DNA of 64,000 nucleotides. Source: Dichetophora obliterata (Eukaryota; Arthropoda; Insecta; Diptera; Sciomyzidae). The notes below the pieces were generated by a model. It ran no database searches. It was given only the letters and a program-made list of their open reading frames with translations, and was not told where the DNA came from. This document shows, piece by piece, positions 1 to 11,680 of the stretch. Both the position numbers and the translations under genes were made by a program. The stretch covers positions 97,014,727 to 97,078,726 of the forward strand of contig OY986435.1 of the NCBI GenBank assembly GCA_963920525.1, in the 5' to 3' direction. Positions within the stretch are counted from its first letter, which is position 1, and each line of letters opens with the position of its first letter.

Positions 1-1480
1 GGGTAATTTTTCATTACTTTTGGGTGATTTTTCATTTAATTTTTTCGGTCATGAAATGAAATTTGGGTAATTTTTCATTTTCTATAAAACAGTTTTCGGT
101 GATTTTTCATTTTTTAAGTGATTTTTCATTGAATTTTTTGGGCCATTTTTTATTTGGTCGATTTTAATTTTCTTTTTGGCGATTTTTCATAGCGCTGGCG
201 CTTTCTTCTCCCATCATTTAAGGAAAATTAGTAAATAATTATCTGAAAAATTCAAGTGCTATCACCATTCCGTACAAGGGCAAATAAATTTGTCTATAAT
301 GAAATAATTTGCCTTTGTACGGAAAGTTGTAAAATCAGGCATATTAACCTTAATTAAATTCTTAAGTATGTATACAAATTAAACATTACATTCTTTTTTA
401 ATAATAAACAAAAACAATTTACTATTAAAATAATTAATATATTTAAAAAAATTAATATATATAATAATTAATATTACATATAATAGTAATATAAATAACA
501 ATATATAAGCGTCCGCTACTATAAATGCTGCCTTAATATAAACATTTTTACAAAGAAGCATTCAAAACTTTTATTTGGGATTATATCCAACTTTTTAAGC
601 GGTCATAATTCCAAATTTATGTTTAGAATGTGTTCTCTTTTTTTTGGGATTATGTCCCCTTTTTTTGAGTACATAATCAAAAATTTGAAATTTGGGATTA
701 TGTCCCTTATGGCTATGTCCCGACACCAAACGCAAATACGCAAATACGCAAACACGCGTAAAATAATGTAAGCCCTTGGACATGTATTTTGTACTTCGTA
801 TTTTTATGCTCTGTCTACAGCCGCATAATCACAAACATCACAGGGTTGCAAAATTTTTTAATGCGACAGTCGACAGCGACGTGCTCACAGTTTCAACAAT
901 AACAAATGCTATAATACGATTTTTTAAATATACGCTTAAACTATGAATAGACTTAATGTCTTAACTCTTTTTGTTGGTTTTGATCTTTTGTAAAACCTGT
1001 TTTATATTGGGCAAGACTTGAAAGCTAGTTTTTTTTAGTACAAAAACTTGCCAGTACAGAGCATTATTCCGTTTCAGGAGCGATTCTTTTTTCAACATGA
1101 TTTCCGTTTCACTTCCACATTGCTTGAGGCTCTTTTTCTCGTCCACATCAGTACCGGATTGAAACTACTTGATGCCCTAAGCAATCCACACCTGTGGGCC
1201 CCTATCCAATACTAAATTTATATCGGGTCTTGTTAACGAAATTGTTAAACGTATTTGTTACAATGACACAGATAATTACTTACTATAAAATATGTACACA
1301 AGAAGAAAGAGATTCGTGGAGTAGGTATTACAATAAAAACCAAAGCATAAATTCTTTTAGTTATTGAAATGCGACTTGCAAATTTTACGGACATTAAATT
1401 CGCGCATAATAGTATTTAAGTTTAACATTTTTAACATCTCTGCCTCTATATATAATACTGATAGAGCATTTAGCTTTTCC
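1..1480. other. AT-rich non-coding DNA with short repeats
   Basis: No convincing gene is visible. Positions 1-200 are a degenerate array built on a GGTGATTTTTCATT-like unit, repeated about eight times at irregular spacing. Positions 570-720 carry several copies of GGGATTATGTCCC-like words in both orientations, resembling the foldback near 42.65-43.17 kb. The short open frames here are low-complexity or compositional. The remainder is unremarkable AT-rich sequence. Confidence 0.6.
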
Positions 1481-1484
1481 TATA

Positions 1485-2125
1485 GCATCGTAACCTTCAA
1501 ACGCTTTTAGTGTCAATTTGACAGTATTTTTAAAAAGAAAAACTAATATCTTTTTTATTTATGCGCAAATCCACTGGGGATTTTGGCTCAGTGCAAAAAT
1601 CATACCTAAATGTATATTTTCCCAAAGAAACAATTCCAATAGATGTCGTTGTTAAGCAATACAAAGAACTCCCTCAAACGACGTTCAGTGTCAAATTGAC
1701 AATAAGTTAAGAATTGAACACAAAGAAAAAATAAAAGCCATAACTGTAAATATTTTGTCCGTATAAATCAAGTGCGAATATCCACAGAAAGCGATGATAA
1801 CTGCGATTCCCAAGTTTGTCCAATTCATATTTTTACCCTTTGTAAAAAATGTGCTCAAACTTAGTGTAGTTAATGAAGAAGAATCAAATTTTTTTTCTAA
1901 GACTTTTTGTATTATTTTAATTTTATAGTTCTAATGTGGCAAATGATTCCTTTTTAAGTTTTTGAAAATAAATATATTAATATAAAATGAAAATAAACTG
2001 CAAAACTTGGGTTTTCAGTGTTATAAAACATAAATCTTCTGTTGATATGCATAGTGTCAAATTGACACTAAACGTCTTTTACGCTACAAAAAATCAAAAG
2101 CGTTTGAAGGTTAAGCTGCTGAATT
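1485..2125. repeat. Candidate foldback repeat with AGTGTCAATTTGACA palindromes
   Basis: A word reading AACCTTCAAACGCTTTTAGT followed by GTCAATTTGACA lies near 1490-1525. Its reverse complement, with an extra insertion in the middle, lies near 2052-2120. The palindrome core (TGTCAAATTGACA type) occurs three times, near 1509, 1687 and 2055. This suggests an old foldback or MITE of about 640 bp. The 97-codon open frame from 1987 runs through the right arm and is probably fortuitous. No clean target duplication was found. Confidence 0.45.
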
Positions 2126-2375
2126 TCAATTTCTTAATTGGTTTAAGGTCTTGTGGATATGTGTGTCTTGAAATTGTCGATTCCGTAGCCGTTCTTCATA
2201 GAGTAAAATGGTCGAAAAAAAGTGTTTATACAAAAAAGTGCATAAAAACTAGATGCATAATAAATATAGATAAAGGTTAGAGAGTTAAGTTAGGTTAGGT
2301 TGGGACGGCAGCCGCTGTACGTGCTCAAACCATTGACCTATAAGGTTCATTGTGAGACCGCTGCACACTTGGCCT

Positions 2376-5300
2376 TTAGTCCGAGTGGAACAACATTGAG
2401 CTCTTAATAAAGCTTCTAAGACGTTTGACGCTTGTCTTTGACAGCAATATGTATGCATGATTCAATTATTACAGGTTGTCCATTCATTTGACGTTTACTC
2501 AGAAGAATGAAGATATACACCCGTAAAATTGAAGAGGAGAGCAAAAGAGTAATTTTTTAATGCCATGAAAGTAATCAGTTGCAGGAATATCATACTTTTT
2601 CGCAGTACTAAATACCGAAGGATACATTTCACTGCTGCTTTTTCTACTACGTTCTGCACTGCTTGTTTGTTTTGATAGAAAATTGAAGTAATTTTTTAAA
2701 AAACTTTCAATATTTTAAAAATTTCAATATTTTGTTGTGCAAATCTATTCACAGCGCTGACGGCTTATTGGATCCACTGGCACATTATATTTTTGAATTA
2801 CATCACCAAAATAAACTGTTTTGCCAACCGCACGTTGAAATTTATTTTAATAATTACAACTAAATAATCGCGATTTATATATTAATTAAAACAAAAAAAT
2901 GGCTCGCAACAAAATTTGAAGACAATTTTCAATAATAATTATCACAGCAATAATTATTATAAACGCAATGCACACTATTTTTTTGCCGTTAACAGAAAAT
3001 ATAGAATAAGTACTTTTTTTTAAAAAATACACAACAAAACACTGAAACATAACTTTTTTTTATAGAAGACAACAAAACCCTGGTTTGTCATTTATATTTG
3101 AGAGAGAATATATTTTTTTTACAAATTTACGGGTGTTGTCAAACGAATGGACAACCTATAATAATTGAATCATGTATGTATGCCTTCTTCTAGCAAGCGC
3201 GGGACAGGAACATATTAGGTGGGCGATGGTTTCTTCCTTCTCCTCGTCCCTGCAGCTTCTGCAGAAGTCATTTGTGACGACTCCCAGTCTGAAGGCATGT
3301 CTGCCTATCAAGCAGTGCCCTGTGGTAACGGCTTAGAGTCGGCCAGATAAGCCTTGTTCTTCTGCATGTTATGAGTTCAGCCCATCTTGAGTTGGCCTTA
3401 GATGTGGTGTACTCATTAAGCAGCATTTTGACAGTTGCCAATGGGATGCTCGGTGAGTTCCGAACCATTGAGGTCACCGATGTACCTTTTCTAGCTAGCT
3501 CGTCTGCTTTTTCATTTCCCCGTATGCCCTTAAGCCCAGATACCCATATTAAACTTATGTCAAAAAACTTTGACATTTCGCCTAATGCAGCACGGCATTC
3601 TTTGGCTACTTCAGAGTTAATGGATACTTGCTCCATCGGTTTGATCGCTGCTTGGCTGTCCGAGAAAATATATATTTCTCGTTTAGAGATAACGTTCTCT
3701 GAGAGCCAGTTGCAACTTCCTTAATCTCCATCATTTTGGCTTGGTAAACACTACAGTGATCTGGCAGCCTACGAACCAAGTATAGCCCTAATTCTTTTGA
3801 GTATACCCCATATTTGACCTTGTCTTTTAATTTTGACCCATCTGTATAGAAGTGTAGACTCCCTGGTTTCCCCGGCACACCTTTATTTCAGTATGTTCTA
3901 GGTGGAATCAGCGTGCCGTAGTTTCCATCAAAGGAAAGCAGTGGTTTACAGTAATCAGTCCTTGGTGGAATGAATTTGAATTTGTAGAGTATGGATGCGT
4001 GTCCTGAACCCAGGTTTTTCCATACTCCAGTTTCCCTTGGTTTGACCGCTGAACAGGCTGCTTGTTGCCTAGCAACCAAGTCAAGCGGTAGAAGTTGAAG
4101 TAAGGTCTCCAAAGCTGCAGTCGGTGTTGTTCTCAGAGCACCGCTGATGCAAATGGATGCCATTCTTTGATCTTTTTGAAGCTGATTTAAATATGTGATC
4201 TAGTTCAAGGCTGGCTACCATATCGTTGCTCCGTATAGAAGTATAGGTCTAATGACCCCTGTATAAAGGGAAAACCCCATCCTGATCATATAGCTTTTTT
4301 ACAAGTGTACAGCTGTCGCTTTCTTCGTACGCTCAGAAATATTAAGTTTCCAGCTAAGCTTCCCATCAAGAATGAGTCCTAGATATTTTGCATTTTCCGA
4401 TAAGGACAATGCTGACCCATTTAGAATGATTGGTTTGAGAGTCGGAATTCTATGCTTCCTTGTGAAAAGGACCAGTTCTGTTTTGGCCGGATTTACTCCA
4501 AGACCACAGGGTTCGGCCCATCGCTCGAGTTTGCAAAGAGCTCTTTGCATAACGTCGCGTAGGGTAGTGGGAAATTTACCTCTGACTGCAATTGCTAGGT
4601 CATCACCTTATGCTGCCACTACACAGCCCTCCCTCTCTAGAGACAGCAGTACGTTGTTCACTACCAGGTTCCAGAGGAGTGGAGATAGCACACTACCTTG
4701 TGGCGTATCTCTTGTAATCAATCTTACAGCGCTGTACGTACCTAGGTCTGATAAAATTACTCGACAGTTGAGTAGAATAGATAATCTCTATTAGATCAGT
4801 AATAGTTTTATTCAAACCCAACCTACGCATCTCTAGTCGTATAGATTATGGCGTGACATTATTAAATGCTCCCTCTATGTCTACGAAAGCAACTAAGGTG
4901 AATTCATTATGCAAGAAGGATTTTTCAATGGTCCCGACCAGTGAGTGTAAAGCCGTTTCCACGGACCTTCCCTTAATGTATGCATGCTGTGATGCCGATA
5001 AGAGAGCAGAGTCAATACTGCTGCGTAGGTAAAGATCTAATAGCCGTTCTAACGTCTTCAAGAGGAATGACGTTAGACTAATAGGCCTGCATTCTTTGGG
5101 AGTGGTATGTGATGTCTTCCCTGCTTTGGATATGAAGACCACTCTGGCCTTGTTCGAAGCGTTGGGAATATATGCCAAGCTTATGCAGACATTGAAAATA
5201 ATGCGAAGCCATGGCAAAATTTATATCGCAGCTTCTTGTATTTCTACAGGGTAAACATTATCAGGCCCTGATGATTTAAAGGGGTTGAAGCTGTTTATCG

Positions 5301-6345
5301 CCCATTTCAGTTTCCTATCGGAAACTATGCCTTCGTTGTCCTGCACAGAACAGATAGGACTAGGCAGTTGTGCACTAGTGGGCGCGCTACTACCAGGGAA
5401 GTGCGTATCTAGTAGGAGGTTGAGAGACTCCTCACCAGACATAGTCCATATTCCATCCGAACTTTTGAGATAGCCGGATGAACATGGTGCGCATCTTTCG
5501 CAGCCTTGAAGCCTCTGAATTTTCTTTAATTCCAGTTTCAGTATTGAAATTTTTAAGGGATTCCTTATAGGCTACCCAATCAAATTCAGCTCGCGAGCGC
5601 TTAGCTGCGTTAAAGAGCCTTCTACATTCAGTCCTCAGCCCATCCAGTTCGGAGGACCACCACCTGGATTTTAGCTTCCCCTTTGTTGTCCTTCTGGGAC
5701 ATGAGGAAATAAGAGAACACTTCATTGCTTTGGTTAATATATCGACTAGGTTTGTCAATCGGATCCGATGGCAAATTTTTTGCTAAAGCCCTTTCGTATA
5801 TTCCCCATTTCTTCTTGAGAATGCAACGTATCGGTGGTCGGAGTAGGAGTGCTCCATTGAAACCCTTCAGCCACTAATCTTGTCGAAAATGAAGTCTGAG
5901 ACTAATGTTATGTCCAGAACTTCACTTCTGTTTCTTATAATAAAGGTGGGTTCTTCACCCTTACTGCATATTCACAGATTGGTGCTTAATGCGTAATCAA
6001 AAAGTACCTCACCCTTTTCGTTGGTATCCGTGTTTCCCCACTCTGTGCTGTGTGCGTTTACGTCGGCCACCAGTTTTCTGATATTATCCGGAGGCGGGAT
6101 TTCATCGTGTGAGAAGTAAGCTGCAACCAACCAGTACGTGTCCTTGCCTGGCTCAAGGCTGGCTGCAACCACATCTCTATCGCAGTATCTGTCAAGCAAG
6201 AAAATATAAATGTTATTTAATGTGAAAGACCACAACACCTGCCACCGAATCCACCGCTTTTAAGGTGGACTAAGAGATTCGCCAAGGCGAGCTTAGAATG
6301 ATGAAGGTTAGTCTGGAGCACCTTCATCCGCTTCAGATTGTTGGC
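2376..6345 (-). pseudogene. LOA-type ORF2 remnants: endonuclease, RT, RNase H, zinc knuckle
   Basis: The start resembles the usual LOA ORF2 N-terminus (LQTNLHHSK near 6330). Endonuclease remains lie at 5972-6238 (DRDVVAASLEPG, NAHSTEWG), with a deletion that removes the GCD-type active-site stretch. RT fragments lie at 5221-5442, 4846-5217 (RPISLTSFLLKTLERLL, FVDIEGAFNN) and 4299-4550. The YADD box is ruined: at about 4599-4610 it reads stop-Gly-Asp-Asp. RNase H pieces lie at 3606-3878 (FYTDGSK) and 3268-3636 (GNEKADELARKG). A C-x2-C...H...C knuckle lies near 3215-3270, and the final residues and stop are at 2376-2440 beyond the nested insertion. Multiple frameshifts and stops make it non-functional. 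Confidence 0.85.
2457..3175. mobile_element. Non-autonomous DNA transposon (MITE) nested in the LINE
   Basis: The ends are inverted: ATGATTCAATTATTACAGG at the left and its complement (one C/T difference) at the right, continuing into GTTGTCCATTC and TTTGAC for roughly 35 bp. The flanks carry a perfect 8 bp direct repeat, ATGTATGC (2449-2456 and 3176-3183). An 8 bp duplication points to a hAT- or P-like mobiliser, but no transposase is encoded. LINE coding sequence continues on both sides. Confidence 0.8.
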
Positions 6346-6357
6346 TGGCCATCATCG

Positions 6358-7458
6358 TTACGTCAGGGCTTCTTCTTCGGAAGTCTCTTCAGCTAAGATA
6401 TCATCCTCGCAATAGAGGCCTGACACACCGGTGAGGCCAACCGAGCCTTTCGACATGCCTTTGTCCAAGTCTGAATCTGGCGTACTGCTTGGGGTCTCTA
6501 CAACTTCCGCTACAGCCTGGCTTGACTGAGCTTTTGTTGTAGGGCCCCTGGACTGCTTGTCCTTGCTGTTCAGGAAGACCCTTAAGAAGGAATACCAGAG
6601 GACTCCCTTCCTTTTTTCTATCAGCTTTAGCCCCCTGGACTGCTTGTCCTTGCTGTTCAGGAAGACCCTTAAGAAGGAATACCAGAGGACTCCCTTCCTT
6701 TTTTCTATCAGCTTTAGCAGCTCGGCAGTCATTAGCAGCAGAACCCGCCTTGAGGGACCTACAGGCTCCCCTATCTTGCTGATCGCCCTGCCTCCCGTGT
6801 TTATATCCGGGTTGCAAGCCTGGAAAATTTTTAAAATCTCGTCCGGCTTTGAGCAGGTGATCGGCAGCCACACCCTTGCTCTTGGACGAGTCAGTATCTC
6901 GTTTTTCTCCACAGCCTTCAGCTTGGCCTCAGGCCAAACCTCGCTGACTTTACTAATGGCCGATTTGTATTGCAGGGCAGACCTATCGTCGTCACAGACG
7001 AAGTGGGTGCAAGCTAATGCGGCCTTCACCCACCTCCATTTGTCCCAGGTAAGTGCCCCGTCCTCCCTCTGTGTGTCAATGACACCCAGCACCCTACCAT
7101 ACCCCTTGGCCACATCACAATATGACCTGGCGTCATATATAATCTTCTTTAGCCTTTCTGCTGCAGGCATCTCCTCAGTCGACTTCTGCCGCTTATATGC
7201 GAGAGCAGATTCGGTCTTTTGAGGAGACCCGCTTTCTCTGTCTGGCCCTTTTTTGCTTTGGCGCATTTGTCGTATCAGGCCTGCTATGATTTTTCGCCAC
7301 CCAGCGAACCGTCTATTTTTTCCAGTTGAACCTGAAAGCCACTCAGCTGACAATCTGGGACCTTGTGCAGTTTGGACCTTCACACCCGACGACCCACTGC
7401 CTGAAATTTTTCGATAACTGCTCAACGTTGCAAATAAGCAACATCCTGTAACTAACAA
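6358..7458 (-). pseudogene. LOA-type ORF1 (gag-like, DUF4780-like)
   Basis: This is the longest open frame of the LINE (366 codons), just upstream of ORF2. The middle part (around residues 190-250) has the pattern RARVWLP...P..IL...Q.CNP, typical of the RNA-binding ORF1 product of LOA-clade elements, which packages element RNA. Residues about 255-312 hold a tandem duplication of 29 residues (period 87 bp, about 6544-6717), starting LIEKRKG. The C-terminus is acidic and Ser/Thr rich. The frame is open, but the duplication and the ruined ORF2 argue that this is a fossil. The true start could lie upstream of the ATG at 7458. Confidence 0.7.
6544..6717 (-). repeat. 87 bp tandem duplication inside LINE ORF1
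   Basis: Two adjacent near-identical copies of an 87 bp unit. The word CCCTGGACTGCTTGTCC starts the unit near 6546 and again near 6633, and both copies end in CTATCAGCTTTAG. Because 87 is a multiple of 3, the reading frame is kept and 29 residues are repeated. The near identity implies a recent event compared with the decay of ORF2. Confidence 0.9.
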
Positions 7459-7460
7459 AT

Positions 7461-8467
7461 CCGAGCATCAAGGACTTACACATTTCTGTTAGTTCATATT
7501 TGAGTAAAGACTAACACATATGTGACCTCAGAAAATGTGTAGCCCCACCCATTTTAATTCGGTTATCTTTGATAACCGTAAAAATAAATATGAGACTATC
7601 CCTATTCCATTCCATTTCCATTCTATTCGTTTCCATTTTTGGTTATGTAAGTCGCTAGAAAAGGATGAATTTGGCAACCCTAATAATAAAGGCTGTGATA
7701 ATGTCCCTGACGCAGAAAATATTTTCGATAAAATGCAATTTTATGTGCGATTGTCATTTTTCTGTATACAATGGATAATCTCAAGGATAGGGATGGCCAC
7801 TTTTTTAAAAAACCTCCTTTTCGGATAACCGGTTTTGTAAATTTTGGTTTTCCACCGAAACTAAGAACCGAAGAAAAACACCGGTTTATAAGAAAACTTG
7901 TTTGCATCTTTACTGAGTGACAGTTTTGTAAATTTTGACCCAAGTTTGAAGTGCCACCTCCTATTTTCAACCTTTTTTGTAGAGGTTACACTCTGCCAAA
8001 CCATTATCCACTTTTTTAAAATATCGCCACACTTCACTTTTCATTTACGTTTAATATTTCTTATTTTATTCTATATTTTGCAAATTGACAATGTACATTC
8101 ACCATCGCCGCCTTTTTGTCAGAGTTGCAGGTCGATAAATTCTCGTTGTCGGTTTTTAACATTTTCTATTTTCCTTCCAAAAAAGCACTGGTTTTTACAA
8201 TACAAAAAAAAAATCGATCACTCTCAAACACCGACCGTTTTTGGCACTCCCTACTCAAGGAGTAGATCATTTCATGTAAGATTTTTGAGGAAAATTACCG
8301 AATCTTTATTTCTGTAGAAAATTAGTATTTGGTAACAGAAATGATAGTAAATTATCGTTATTAGAATAAGGTATCCTTCAATAAGTAATGTAGCAAACAG
8401 CAATAGTACCAAATATTTTTTCTGCGATGTTTATGGTGCCCCCCCCCCCCCCGAGATGTGATGCCCT
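7461..8467. other. Non-coding, pyrimidine-rich stretch
   Basis: No recognised gene. Open frames at 7535-7828 and 7898-8317 are compositional. Partly repeated words (AACCGGTTTTGTAAATTTTG near 7828, GTTTTGTAAATTTTGACCC near 7924) suggest decayed repeats. A run of 14 C lies at 8439-8452. Confidence 0.5.
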
Positions 8468-8932
8468 AAAAGCTGCTTCAGACTATCAGAGAAATCATAT
8501 AGCTTTTTGTATGCTTTTTTCGTCAGATTTCTCAAATCATCTGACAGCTTATAGCAATTTCTGATTAATGTACTTCCACTATCAGACTTTCTATCAGAGA
8601 AAATTGACACACAGAACTTAAAAAGGATACTGGTAAAAGAAAATTACTAATTTTAAGCCTAATAATGGTTTAAACAGCTATGGTTAAGCGTTTAAAAAAT
8701 AAAATAAAACACAAGTGCTTTATGGAGCAGTCTTCGAAATTAAAAAACAAAATTTTTATCTGACTTCTCTGATAGAAATAGAAACCAAAAAATTCTGATG
8801 CCAAAAAATCGTATGCTTTGTTGTTAGAGAAGTCATATAACAAATAAAATTGTGTACATAATATCGGGCCTTCATTATTTGGCAGATCTTACGCGAAGTT
8901 TCATGCTTTCTCAGATAGTCTGAAGCAGCTTT
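8468..8932. mobile_element. MITE with AAGCTGCTTCAGACTATC inverted ends
   Basis: AAAGCTGCTTCAGACTATC followed by (A/T)GAGAAA begins near 8468, and its reverse complement ends near 8932. That is about 28 bp of inverted repeat around a 465 bp body. Shorter words of the same kind (TATCAGAGAAA, CTTCTCTGATAG, AGAGAAGTCATA) recur inside in both orientations. No clear target duplication is seen and nothing is encoded. Confidence 0.65.
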
Positions 8933-10628
8933 AAGCAATTGCTTAATTTGCTTATGGGTTAATCCGGAACTGATCCGCATGCATGAATTTAACTCAAATT
9001 TTCAACTGCTTATCTTGCTAAATCTTGAGCATTGTTTAGGCCATTAACTTATCAACTCCCTCGCTTTCACCTCGAGGGTGTTGAACACACCTTATTAATT
9101 AATTAAATTACATTGCTATCATTTTTTAAGTTCTCACTCGCATTCGTTGTCCTGTGAGCTTTTGGCTCTTGTGCGTCATATTGTTGTAATAATTGTTGTT
9201 GGAGTTATTATCCTACTAGTTTTTTTTTATTTTATCCCTGTTGCCGCATTCGCTATGGTATGTTAACGACACTCAGCTTAATAAGTTCGTTCAGCTCTCA
9301 TCATCCTTTTAATCATACGTCATTCACCTTTCAGTTAGAAAATTAATTTGGCTTGCTTCCGTATTCAAATGCTACTCGATGTATGTATTTATGAGATTGT
9401 AGCTAAGGTACAGTACGGTTTAGGTAGTAGGTTTCAAAATAAATAATCAAATAAAATAAAAATTTTCATAAGCAACTTTTAAAGGAGTTGTTTTTATTCT
9501 TAATCGCTAGTATAAGTACGAGTACTAAAAACACAGCCCCACACATAAAAATACACTTCAATCAAGAGGATAAAAGATTAAAAAATTATAAATGTATCGA
9601 CGCTTAAGCAGTTTACAAGTTAACACTAAATTTAACAAATCACTATCATTAAGAGTAAGAAAATGACTGAATATATGCCTTTAACATAGTTGTTGTTTTC
9701 GCATAACTATTCGAATAAAAAAAAAATAGCTTGCATGTGCAAAGAAAAGAGACACCTAATTTTTTAATCCAAGTATAATTTTTGTAGTATTGAGAAAATA
9801 TAAAACGAACGTCATTAAGAAAAATCTTCTTAGTTCTAGCGTATTTTTTCTTGATTGTACTCAATTTTTTTTTAGAGTTTGAATAGCTTCCTGATCTGAG
9901 TAGATAATTTACTTAAAACAAGAACAATTTCGCTAGTTAAGAATATATAAATCATTTGCTGGAGAAAAGACAATTCGTTTGATGCAAAAAAATCATTCTC
10001 ATTTAATTGTAATTTTATTTTTTATTATTTTTTTTTTAATATTTGTATGAATTAATTTTATGTTAATGTACGATTTTCTGAAAGTCATATTATTTTAAAT
10101 GTGTTATCTTTAATATTGCATTATTATAGCATGCTTTAAAAATATAAACATTTTATCTTTTAACGAAAAAACTACCCTGAAGTATAAAATCTTTCTGAAA
10201 TATAGAGTCAAGCAAATTATTCTGAATTCATAAAATCGTAAACAATAGTAAACATATGAAATGAATACTAATCAAAACCTCTTTCTAACTAAGAGATTTA
10301 ATTGCTTGATTCAAGATACGGTTAATTTTATATATTATAGACTCAAACAAAATTATCTTTTGTTACAAGAAAACTATTTTTCTTTGTGTATAGTGAAATT
10401 CTATGACAAATATTTAACCCTCTAGCGCTTTTTTATGTCTTTTTTGAGTACTTTTTAATAGAGTCAAAACAGTAATCTCTAAGCCGTAAAGGGTAAAATA
10501 ATCTATCAAACTGTCCCTACATGGCTATAAATCTTAGAATGAATTTTAATATATTTTGATTTACATATTTCACTTAAAAATGAACATTTCAAGGGTCACG
10601 GACGCGACATTCTTGTTCGAAGCGATTA
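8933..10628. other. AT-rich intergenic DNA
   Basis: No coding, RNA or repeat feature is supported. The word TTAACCCTCTAGCG near 10416 recurs near 26651 and resembles one end of a TTAA-targeting element, but no partner end is seen. Confidence 0.5.
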
Positions 10629-10938
10629 CACGCAGAGAAAAGACATGGTTGAAACATAATTACTGCAATAATAATTTGTTTACTAAAATTATTGTATTAT
10701 TTCTGCAAACACAAATTTTTGCCTGAATAAAGTCATTATTTACTAATGGTGGTACCAAAAATAACATTATAGTTGAAATCATAACATCATTGAAATCGTC
10801 AACATACTATGATTGCCTCAACTATTAGTTGCAACAAAAATGTTGTAGTTCTGTCAATCATGATAAATGTGAATATTATTATAGAGACAAACATATTAGA
10901 ATTTTGAATGTTTGTCTGAACTATTCTTTGCTTGTTAG

Positions 10939-11065
10939 CAAACGAAGCAGAACATAGCCAAAAATCGAAAGAATTTATTGTGTCTGAACAGTTTGCAGGA
11001 AAAACTTTCACTTCATTCAGACACAATAAGTTTTATCGATTTCTGGCTATGTGCTGTTTCGTTTG
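10939..11065. repeat. 50 bp-arm hairpin inside the TA-flanked element
   Basis: The left arm 10939-10988 (begins CAAACGAAGCAG, ends TGTGTCTGAA) pairs with the right arm 11016-11065 (begins TTCAGACACAATAAG, ends TTTCGTTTG), leaving a loop of about 27 bases. The arms differ at only a handful of positions. Transcribed RNA would form a long imperfect stem. Confidence 0.85.
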
Positions 11066-11288
11066 TCAACCGTTCAATTATTGTGTTTTGTTTTAAATCG
11101 CCTTATCCTAAAAACAGCACGCAGAAAAGTTACATTTTCGACTTTAATTGTAGCAAACATGTTTCTATTTACCGTAAACATATTTCGCAATTCTGACCAT
11201 ATTTTGTTTATCACAAATATGGCTATTTTTGTGACAATGCACTTAATGTACCATGTTTATGAATGCTATTAGTCAGGCGAGCGGTAGT

Positions 11289-11365
11289 AGCGGTTGTGGC
11301 TTACTGGTAGTGTGCGTGGCTCGTAAGCGAAAAAGCCGCGGTTCAAACCCCAGCTCGGACAGAAA
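11289..11365 (+). repeat. tRNA-like segment, decayed
   Basis: An A-box-like TGGCTTACTGGTAG and a B-box-like GGTTCAAACCC are correctly ordered about 45 bases apart. The acceptor and T stems do not pair, so a functional tRNA is unlikely. It is more probably the head of a SINE or a tRNA fossil carried inside the surrounding element. Confidence 0.5.
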
Positions 11366-11680
11366 ATTTTATCAAAAAGATTTTTCAATTTAACTAATAT
11401 TTCTGTTCAGCAAAGTCAATGGCGAACCTTTGGTGATATCTTAATTTTAATAGCTGTGGAAACTGGAGTGCATGAAAATGAATAATATTCAATAATATTC
11501 TGGATCCTAAAAATAAATTCATAATATAATATTATATATTGTTGCAATCGTTCTATTTTTGATCCAATAAGAGAATAATGATTGTTTCAATAATATTTTG
11601 GTTCCTACAAAAAAGTTCCTTTTGTAAATATGGTTGTTGTAATTATTTTATCATGATCAAAGAAAATATTATATGTTTAA

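Larger units (their letters stand above)
2281..7460 (-). mobile_element. Decayed LOA-type non-LTR retrotransposon (minus strand)
   Basis: Reading the minus strand from about 7460 down, the order is ORF1, AP-type endonuclease, reverse transcriptase, RNase H, a C-terminal CCHC zinc knuckle and a short 3' tail ending in repeated CCTAAC words near 2286. This order, with RNase H after RT and a DUF4780-like ORF1, is that of the LOA/I group of insect LINEs. Protein similarity is spread over many short frames, so the copy is inactive. A small DNA transposon (2457-3175) interrupts the C-terminal coding end. The 5' boundary is uncertain because no target duplication was recognised. Confidence 0.85.

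Noticed and set aside
4372..4794. A 140-codon plus-strand open frame
   Set aside because: Antisense of the LINE reverse transcriptase region.
6557..7222. A 221-codon plus-strand open frame
   Set aside because: It lies opposite the LINE ORF1, contains the same duplication in antisense and has no family resemblance. It is the shadow of ORF1.
11289..11365. Functional tRNA gene
   Set aside because: A and B boxes are present, but the acceptor and T stems do not pair and no anticodon stem is convincing, so it is kept only as a tRNA-like repeat.
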